DNA of 64,000 nt from the NCBI GenBank assembly GCA_007449985.2, contig VIIQ02000574.1, positions 434,001 through 498,000 of the forward strand, read 5' to 3'. Source of the DNA: Desmodesmus armatus. Its lineage: Eukaryota > Chlorophyta > Chlorophyceae > Sphaeropleales > Scenedesmaceae. Under the pieces are notes generated by a model. The model worked only from the letters and a program-made list of their open reading frames with translations, did no database searches and was not told where the DNA came from. This document shows, one piece after another, positions 55,843 to 64,000 of this stretch; positions within the stretch are counted from its first letter, which is position 1; each line of letters begins with the position of its first letter. The position numbers were made by a program, and so were the translations under genes.

Positions 55843-57689
55843 TGGGGTGAGGGCAGCCCTGCGCGCACCCAGTGGGTCCCAGCTTGAGACAGTCTTTGAA
55901 GGACACCATTGGTACGAGTTTTCTTCCATGCACGGCTTGGTGCAACCAGCGACAGGCTGGCAAACCCTCCATGCAGAAGTTCTTTGTGCTGATCCAGTGT
56001 GCTGATCCAGGGTTCAGCGTGAGTCTGTTGTCAGGGCCTGGTTTGGGTAGTGGTGTCCTTCGCGCGTGTCATGCTGGGCTCTGCAGGTGTGCAGCAGTGG
56101 CTCCCACGGCGGCAACTTCCTTGACGTGTGTTAGTACTGCTGGCAGACTGCTGTTGCAGCATGATATGGGTGCACTGTTGGGCCAGCTGCCCGCATACTG
56201 TGGTCGAAACAGCTGCAAACCTTCGGCTGGCCTGTGGCGCTTTCTTCAGAAGTTGTGTGTTCCAGAGGCTGTGCAAGGCATGCTGTTGTGGTCACCAGCC
56301 TCGCAAGCTACATTGCAGCCAGCATCACTCAGACATGAACGTGGGTGGACTGCGGAGTCCTGTTGCAAGAATGTTGCACAACACTGCGGCTGCAGTTGGT
56401 GCTTTGGCGCCTGGGTTGAGTCCAGGCAGAGTGAGAGTGTACATAGGCGGAGTGAGGTTGTCTGCTGGTTTGCAGACAGTGGCAGTGCCCTGTGTCTACA
56501 CACTGCATGTTGAGCTCGCAGTCAACTGTCAGGGGTGCTGGATGCCATTTGGGATTATTTGCTATGAGAGGTGTGTGTTGAGTGTCGCTCTGTGTGTTGT
56601 GAGTGTGCGCCCCACACACAGTGTGTGCTTTGGTGGGGTTTGGTCCTTGGTCATGGTGCTTTTCAAGAAGGTGTATCATTGGTGTGTGGGTTGGTGTAGG
56701 GGTCAAACCCGTCAACCCTTACACCCAGCCCCATAGGTCCAGGTAGTCAGACTGGCCACCCTGATGCACCACAAGGGACCAGTGCTGGCAATGCATGCAG
56801 CAGCAGCACTGAAACAGCTGCTTGCACAGGAGCCCGGCAGAATCATCTCCACAGCTTCTTGGTGTGCACCACTGCAGTCGCATGTGTGTGCTGGCAGCAC
56901 AGGCTCGGTGCTGTGACAGGTTCATCGGATGCTGCTAGGGACATGGAGTTGGCCAGCTTCAAAAGCTCTGTTGCGGTCAAGGACACTGGCAGCTGTTCAC
57001 AAACACAGTCAGCTTCATGCTGCAGCGCTGATTTTATGCGCAGGGTCATACGGGCAGGGATGAGCCTGGTGGGACACACTACATGTTGTAGGGCCTGCTG
57101 GTTCATGCCTGTCACGCGAGCACCAGGCGCAGCTGTCTTGACAGGGCCATAGAAGGATGGACTGGCATTTTGCTGTCAGTTGCTGGTGAGACAGTGCCCG
57201 GAACCGGGGAGGTAGCAAGATTTCCTGTGGAGACACTGGGAACACACAAAGATGGGAACAAACACAATGTAACTAGCACTGGGTCCCCCACCGCCAACCC
57301 AGGCAACGAAAGCCTAACAAAGCAACCTCACAGTACAATAGAAGGCGTCCAGACCAAAGCTGTGAGTCCAGCAGCCCCATCAAGCCTAGTAAAATTACCT
57401 GCAAGCAGCACCACCACCGCGCAGCGAGCGTCAGGAACAGCCCACCAGGATGCCAGGAAGGAGCATGCAGGCACAAGGGGGGAGGGTGGGGGTCCTCCCC
57501 CACCCCCAGCGTAGGCTGGCAGCACCAAGTAGGCCGTCACCGTGGAACCTGAACAGGCACAGCAGTTGCTGGTGGCTGGTGGCTGGGACAGTTTGCAACA
57601 TACTGTTGGGCTGGGACATGGTGTTTTCATATGGATGTGAGGACACACGACCCAGGTGCCCGCAACATCCGACTGTTTGCTGATGTTAG
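55843..57689 (+). other. T/G-rich non-coding DNA downstream of HPt
   Basis: No supported exon. From about 56000 to 57150 the plus strand is T/G-rich (GTGTGTTGAGTGTCGCTCTG-like), as 3' UTRs and introns are here, so it may be a very long HPt 3' UTR. TGTAA at about 57268 could be the poly(A) signal. An open frame at 57170-57514 is of low complexity and not recognised. Confidence 0.35.
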
Positions 57690-58025
57690 TGAACTACCTA
57701 AGAAAAACTTTGCTATTCCATAGAAAGGTATAGAGACATCTAGTCGGTTGCCATAATTAGCTAATATTGACCCATCAAAGCCTACATAGCCAAATAAATA
57801 TATTCAGTATGACAAATTCTTGCTGCTTTTTGCCATCCATAAGATACTCTCTAAACTTTTTTTTAGGTTGATGGTTCGATTCCAGTCTCTCTCGAAATAA
57901 TGGGTTTGATCTTGGCCTAGCCTTTGGCATCTGGCAAAGCCAGTGTGCCAGATGCCAGTAGCCTGTGCTTTCGCCCTTCGCCTCTCCTTCGGCAAGTGCC
58001 AGAGCCCTTACCCTAGTGTTAGTGT
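57690..58025. other. AT-rich insert resembling chloroplast DNA
   Basis: The first 200 nt are AT-rich, unlike any other part of the window (e.g. CCAAATAAATATATTCAG, AAACTTTTTTTTAGG). They contain GGTTCGATTCCAGTCTCTCTCG, shaped like the T-arm and 3' end of a tRNA, but the 5' half is missing. The next 100 nt carry small inverted GC-rich clusters (GGCATCTGGCAAAGCCAG..CCAGATGCC, GCCCTTCGCCTCTCCTTCGG), typical of chlorophycean plastid intergenic repeats. A nuclear insertion of plastid DNA is the best reading; a mitochondrial source is the alternative. Confidence 0.55.
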
Positions 58026-61000
58026 GCTCGAGCAGGTTGAATGGCTCCAAGAGCGGGTGTTGACTTTGTGACAGCGCCTTGAAGGCTCCACACTGATTGC
58101 ACAGTCAGCTTGTAGCAGCTGGGCACAATGTAAAATGTGTTGGTTTTTGTTGCAAAATCTGAAGCACTGTTAGCTGGCTTTGCATGACTAACTGCACATG
58201 ATCCAGTACAGGCCACACTGTAAGAAATACATTACACAACTGTGACGAGCAAAGCAACACCTGCTCAAAGTTGCTGTCCTGCTGTGCAAGCAGGGAGCGG
58301 GAGTTGCGGTTCACATGCTGTGAAGGCTGCCACACCGCGCCCATGCAACACAGCAATCCAGCGGCAACAACGATCAACGCAACATGTCAATTCTCAACTC
58401 TGCACAACAAAGACACATGCCAAGCTCCCACCAGGGCAGTGGGCAGTTCATGACGAACTGCCCAAGCAGTGCATTGCATGTCACAGATCCACATGCTGAC
58501 GGGCCAGTTCTGTAGGCCAGTCACGACATGTGCCCATGGCAGTATAACCAACAGACACCCAGCAAGAGCTTCAAACTTTTGTCCTTAGTGGCTTGGTGCC
58601 ACCCACGACCAGCATAAAAGAGATGGCTCTCATAGAGGCCCTGCATGTGTGCACCAATGCTGAAGACACACCACAGCACCCACACTGCTGCATCCTACAC
58701 AACTCTGTTTGGGTCCAATTTGAAGGCAACACCTGGTGTGTCCCATGTATCACTGCCACGCACAAGGGTGCTCAGTCCACGTGCAGGGCGCTCAATCAGG
58801 CACCCCTTGCTTCATCAGCATAATCGGACACAGGGAGTGCAACCAGCTGAACAACATGTGTGTGTAAGTGAGAACCCAGAGCTGTAAGGTGCCTGCGTCC
58901 TTGGGCCCTCTGGAGCATGGGTTGGTTGGGTCTTTGACAGCAAGCAGGCCTGCTCAAAGGAGAGCAGGCGCAAGTATAACCGTAGCATAAGTGTGCAACA
59001 GGCCGAGCCACTGCAAAGTCAGTGTGTGCTAGACACGCAGCCAGCAACGCGACGCTAGAAGAAATCCATGTCCTTGATAACTGCGGAGTTCATACCACCA
59101 CAGCACCAGGCATGTATAAGTGGGCCGCCAACATGCTCATCGTAACATTGGGCAGCCCAGGTCCCTGCGATGCATCAACCTGCAAGGATCATTGCCCCCA
59201 CCTGCGTGCTGAGCAGAGCACCACATAATGCCGAGCGCCTCATCTTGGGGTGCTGGCAAGACAAAAAAAGCTATACCCGTCTTTGACATGTCACAGTGCT
59301 CCTGGGGTTCAATTGGCCAGAAGCACTGTCACGAGCATCACACAACACACAGAAAGGAAGCAAAGAACCTGCCAGTGACAAGGTTGCAACCAAGCCCAGA
59401 AACAAAGCCAGAAGAAGCGTCTGCAAAAGCGGGCGAGGTTCACCCCTCACCACCCTCATGCAGCAGCAATGTCCCACCTTGGCCTGTTGCCTCCGATGAC
59501 AGAAGCTAACCAGGCGTGTCATGCAGCACACAGCTGCACAACCAATCTCTTTGCAGGAACAGCAAGGATGCAATTCACTCTCCTCCTCTCTCTCACACCA
59601 ACCACCGCCTAGTTTCAGTGTAGGTCCACAGCCCACAAAGCATTGCTCTCAACTAAAAGTGCCCTCTGTACGTACCGACTCAGCAGTACCAGCACCACCA
59701 ACAATGGATGATTAGGCAGCCAACCACATCAACCAGGACAGACAGACAAGACACATGGCACTGCTCCTGCCCAAGGAGCAAGGAGCAAGCGCAGCACACC
59801 AAGAAAACAGAACACAAACAGTGCCTGCAGAATGTGCAGGAGCTAGCACAGTGGCTGCTGCATGCTGCACCTGTTCTGTGAGGGCGCTGGGCCATGATGG
59901 CAGTCTGCTCTCTGACACACAAACGCGATGGTGCTCCCTGCATTGCGAAATGAACAACTCTCTCACAAGCCTCGCAGAGACCAGCGGGCAGAATCACTCT
60001 GCCAGTGCAACAACTCCTGACACAAGTGCAAAAACTCCCGACACAAGTTGGAAAGAGAAGCGTGCCAACCCTGCATGAGCGTGCCAACCCTGCATTTGGT
60101 GGTATAGTGGGCCTGCCACGCCACACCGCTAGCGCTACCACAGCACAAGCCAGCAACCCTTTACTGCCGCACAAGCAGCTGTGAGAAGAGGACAGACATC
60201 AGGGGGCACCAACCACACGAAAAACACGCAAGACACAACCTGAAGGAACCAAACCACACAGCACTGCACACGCACAGAAGTGCCACAGGCCAGCTGGGTT
60301 CTGCAAGTGGCTGGCTGCGCCTTTCTCTGCTTTACTACCATACACAACAACACTGCATGCGACTGGAACAGCACTCAAAACACACGCACACAGCTCGGAC
60401 AACAGCAGCAACACAATGACCCAGCCCTTTCTCTGCCCCAGCACAATGAAACCCGCCTGCCGCCCCCAGCACCCCAAAAATGGCCCACACAGCATCAGCA
60501 GTGACAGGCGTGTGTGGAAGGGACAAACGCTGCGAGTATGCGGTGAGTTGCTCTGTACAACCAAAAAAAGAGGTTGTGCATGCTGTTGGCACAAGGAGCC
60601 CAGTACTCGACAGATAGAGTAGCCTCTTTTCCACATCTCCTACACGAAACAAAAACAGGGGCAAGCCGCCACAAAATGTGGCGAATAGTGCCGGTAAAAT
60701 TGACTGCTGGCAGGGACAAACAGCCAAAAAGCCCACACGCTCTGCTGGCACAGGCAAGCAGCAATCCACTCAGCACACCCCAGTGTGACAGCAGCCGCCC
60801 AGCCAAGGTGGCTTCTGCACTGCAGTGCAAGCTACGTATACCGGGGCACAGCAGCAAGTGACCTGCCAGCGCCAGCAGAAGGGCTTCTGACCATTGTACT
60901 GCCTGCACCGGCGCTGTGGGTCCATCATGCGAACAGTAGGTGCAGCAAGCACCGCCCAAACATCCTGCTTGGCCAACCATCAAGCTTAAAGGCTCAGGTG

Positions 61001-63899
61001 CGTGCACCCTGGCTTGCAAAACTGCCAGACACACACAGGCCGTCCAGCTGATGCTTCTGGCAAAAGCGGTTATGATAACACAAGCAAAAACCAACCCACA
61101 ATGGCATAGAGCCGGCCCAACTCAACGACCAGCGTGCTAGACAAGTGCTCAACTTTGGGAGATCTGTCAGCTGCAAACGATAACTGTCTGGCAGCCACAC
61201 CATCAGTCGGAACTGTTGGAACAGACTCGCGTGCCACGGCCAAACAACCGAAGTGCATCTGAAGGGTGGGTGTGTGTGACCATGGCTCATTCAGGCCCCA
61301 CCTGGCTTCAGCAAGGCACGATAGGCCTGCTTGCTGAGGAAAGACACAGCCCTCCAGATTTGAGCTTGCCCTGAAAACAACCGTCTCACCCTAAGCAGCC
61401 ACCGCACAACTTCACAACACATGTAGTATGGTGACCAACAGCAGTGCAGGCGCACTGGATGCACATGCGCCTTTGAAGGAGCTTGCGCACCCTTCCTGGA
61501 GCACCACTGGCCTCCTAACCAAACGCCTCCTGACCAGCGGCAACACAGAACACATGCCTCCTTCCAGCAGGCCATTCAAGCTGGTAGCACCAGACAAGTT
61601 GGTGCACTTGTGCACATGCTGCAACGAGTGACCAACACACACATGCAGCCAGTTTCCAGCCAAAGCTGCTGCAGTTTGGCACCTGCCAGGTAAACCCAGC
61701 AGCGCAGCAGCACAAGAGACATGAGCAACTTTCGAACATCAGCAAAGAAGTCGCCCTTAAGCTTGTAGGGATGAGATAACCTCGGCACGAGGGTGCGGGC
61801 ATGCATACGCGACACCACCAAGATATCAGAAACAGAAGAGACCACATCTGTGGTCATGTCTAGCAGCAACCTTGGAGGCACCTTAGCAACACACACATAC
61901 ATGCACGAACAAGCAACCTAGTGGGCTCAACAACACATAGCAGCAGGCACACACAAGCTGGCAAGGGCCCGTAAGGGCAAACCCTTGGAAAAAACCAGTA
62001 CGTGTCCTGCACCTGCAACAGCAGTAGCATGCACTCTGCAAGGCACCTCCAGCAGCAGCAGTCAACTGCAGCGGGCAGCAAGTGATGTTGTGAAGAGATC
62101 GTCAGCACATGCCAACCGACGTGGAGCCCCAGCTTCTCGCCTTATGCCCCATCGACATGTGCTGGACCAGCCAACCGCCCTGACCCAGGCACAGGCCCAA
62201 GGCTGCTGCCCAACCTTCCGCCAGCCCCCAACAAGTGCCAAGTCGTGCAAAAGCGCGCCAGAACAGCTGTCCAGTGCTGACCGCGCACAATGTCATCTGT
62301 GTTCCTCTGCCCCTCCTGTGCAGTGGCCATACCCTCACAATAGGGCGGCGCGCGGTGGGCGGGATTTGGAAAGAACGAGCACGCAGGCCACTGAACAGCG
62401 TCAAGCTCAGCAGCTGTACAGAGGTGCTACCTGGCTGTGTCATGCAACACAATGCAGCTAAAAGGCATAACCCACAAAGCTTGCAAATCCTTGCACAGAA
62501 CCTTGCACAGAACGTAGCACAACGGATGGTGGTGGCTCAGGAAAGCCTGGTAGTTTGGTCTGAGATACAATAGATCCCAAGAACCCACCACCACCCTCGT
62601 CTCACCCACTGTCACACCACACACACAGACACGTGCCCTGCAAGAGTGTGGTGATGCTGACAGCCCTGCCTGCCACCCCGCCCTGTCTGGGGCTCAAATG
62701 CTGAGCTCAGACCGGTGCAATCAGGACACGCAACAAAAGCTCCCAGCACACACACGCGCGGCAAAATTGTGACCAGAATGCGGACAGAGGGCACTCGAAG
62801 CTCACTGCTTCAAACTCTCACGGTGCCACAGGTCATTCAAGAAGCTGGAGCATTGAATCAAACACCCAATGCTAGCAAGCGCCCCAACTTCCAACATGCA
62901 AAGCAGGCCTAGTGGCAAAAAGAGCACCCACGAACAGGCCGGCAAGAGCATAAACTGTCATAAGCTGCACTGGCCTGCTGCATCGGCTTTGGGCCCAAAC
63001 TGCAGCTGGTGGTCTGAGGGCTGAGGAAAGATGGAGGCTGCATGCAGGCCTACCGACAAGCGACAGGGCTCAAGAGCCAGACAACTAGCAGCAACATACA
63101 AACAAGCGCTGCTGCGTGGCCACGTGCATGCCACTAAGACGCCTTCAAGGAGCAAATACAGGCAGAGCTCTTTTGTCACTCTGCCACACCATGCAAGACA
63201 CACACATGCAGGCACACCGCGCACTGCACCCAACAGCAGAGAACTGTTGCAACATCTGCCGAAAACACCTACAAAACTCCTGGAGCACACAACAGCGACC
63301 ACAACAAGCCTGGAAGTTGGTGCAAGCCAGCTGTTGCCTTTGCTCTTGCCAGCGGCACGCGATACAAGACTCACACAGCGGGTGCGCAGTAGATATACAG
63401 CTCAACAAGCCTAGGCACACCCGCAAACCCACACGTCCTCCCCGCCCCGCACCACCCTGCCCTCCTGTCCCCTCCCTCAGTACTGCGCTTTTGTCTTCTC
63501 GGGGTACTGCAGGGCAGCAAGCAAGCCTCTCATAGATACACAGCAGCATAGCTGCTCACCAGACCAAGTTCAGCAACTCTCTCTCGATATGCATTCTCGC
63601 ATGCCCACAAACCACAACTAGTATGTGTGCAAGGCAGTTCACCCCTGAGAAACAACGCGCACACATGAAAACACACGCAAATACCAAACTCACTCCTGAC
63701 CCAACTCCACAACTGCTCCACTCTGCAGCACCACCGTGAAAGGCAGCACAAGCGGGCTGCTCCAATCCACCAACTCAAGACTAAACATGTCTTCCACCAA
63801 GCCACGCAAAGCAACCCACCACCACAAAGACACATCACATCAGCCGGCTGCCATGACAAGGATCAGCAAATCAGAAGAGCTACCGAGGCGAACTGCCTT
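58026..63899 (-). other. Long T/G-rich (minus-strand) stretch, probably a giant intron or 3' flank
   Basis: For nearly 6 kb the plus strand is A/C-rich, so the minus strand looks like the introns of this genome (TGTGTTGTTGTG-like). Open minus-strand frames are frequent but short, Cys/Leu/Val-rich and without motifs or family resemblance; A/C-rich DNA on the opposite strand makes stops rare by composition alone. The stretch ends exactly at the donor of the coding exon at the right edge. Short duplications occur, such as GCGTGCCAACCCTGCAT at about 60060-60095. Confidence 0.45.
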
Positions 63900-63901
63900 A
63901 C

Positions 63902-64000
63902 CACTGCAGGCCGAGAGCGGTGGTCTCGCCGCCCAGGCTGCCAGGGCTTGCAGCAGCCATGGAAGGCACCAGCATGTCGTCCAGGCTGCCCAGCAGGTCA
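63902..64000 (-). CDS. Exon of an unidentified gene at the right edge (partial)
   Basis: On the minus strand, 33 codons are open from the edge: DLLGSLDDMLVPS, MAAASPGSLGGETTALGLQ. They are followed by a good donor (CAGTG|GTAAGG) at 63902/63901. Composition is that of the other exons (Leu/Ala/Gly) and differs sharply from the A/C-rich DNA next to it. The gene continues beyond the window; the family is not recognisable from this piece. Confidence 0.55.

Noticed and set aside
57860..57895. A tRNA gene
   Set aside because: Only a T-arm-like string and a possible 3' acceptor end are present; no matching 5' acceptor strand or anticodon arm lies upstream, and the T stem has a mismatch.
59680..63859. 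Many minus-strand open frames rich in Cys, Leu and Val, possibly a transposon or membrane proteins
   Set aside because: No reverse transcriptase, transposase, integrase or other motif found by eye. Long frames are expected where the opposite strand is A/C-rich and stops are rare.
1..64000. CRISPR array, prokaryotic operons or ribosome binding sites
   Set aside because: The repeats seen are short tandem or microsatellite types without regular spacers, and the genes are spliced eukaryotic genes.

Overview
This is nuclear DNA of a green alga, most likely a chlorophycean of the Chlamydomonas/Haematococcus type. Nearly every gene is split by many short GT-AG introns (a few GC-AG) that are T/G-rich on the coding strand. 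Exons are rich in CTG/CAG-type codons giving Ala, Gln, Leu and Ser runs. TGTAA polyadenylation-type signals follow several stops. The gene content is eukaryotic and plant-like: ATG5, a phosphorelay HPt protein, organellar CysRS and a thylakoid-lumen precursor. A short AT-rich insert near 57.7-58.0 kb carries GC-rich clusters that resemble those of chlorophycean plastid genomes. Exon coordinates below were worked out by matching splice signals and reading phase by eye; they have not been checked against transcripts.

Left part (1-10.4 kb). The 3' part of a large beta-helix/Cys-rich/multi-pass membrane protein gene enters at the left edge (+) and carries an apparent 1-nt frameshift. It converges on a complete 8-exon ATG5 gene (-). 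ATG5 shares a short intergenic region with a divergent F-box/leucine-rich-repeat gene (+).

Tandem array (10.4-21 kb). Three paralogues of an uncharacterised secreted Cys-rich protein lie head to tail, each behind the same conserved promoter block and TATA box. The first has lost its middle exons and reads through an intron remnant. The third has one intron that the second lacks. Decayed copies of the end of the F-box gene sit upstream of copies 2 and 3, so the duplicated unit included the F-box 3' end. A frame-broken NHL-repeat pseudogene lies between copies 1 and 2 on the opposite strand.

Middle (21-42 kb). After a gene-poor stretch comes a 16-exon receptor-like protein kinase (-; signal peptide, ectodomain, one membrane helix, TKL-type kinase with a long insert). 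Next is a large coiled-coil protein (-) with a GC-AG intron, divergent from a HYPK-like NatA regulator (+). A compact SAP30-like co-repressor subunit (-) follows.

Right part (42-64 kb). In order these are a classical short-chain dehydrogenase/reductase (+), a small thylakoid-lumen precursor (-), a J-domain protein fused to GPALPP/DUF3752-like parts (+), organellar cysteinyl-tRNA synthetase (+) with a tandemly duplicated exon end in one intron, and an intronless histidine phosphotransfer protein (+). The plastid-like insert comes next. The last 5.8 kb is strongly T/G-rich on the minus strand, with no recognisable exon until a coding exon at the extreme right edge (-).

The genes do not form a pathway or operon. 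They are a normal gene-dense stretch of algal chromosome plus one recent tandem gene family. I saw no CRISPR array, complete transposon or confident RNA gene.
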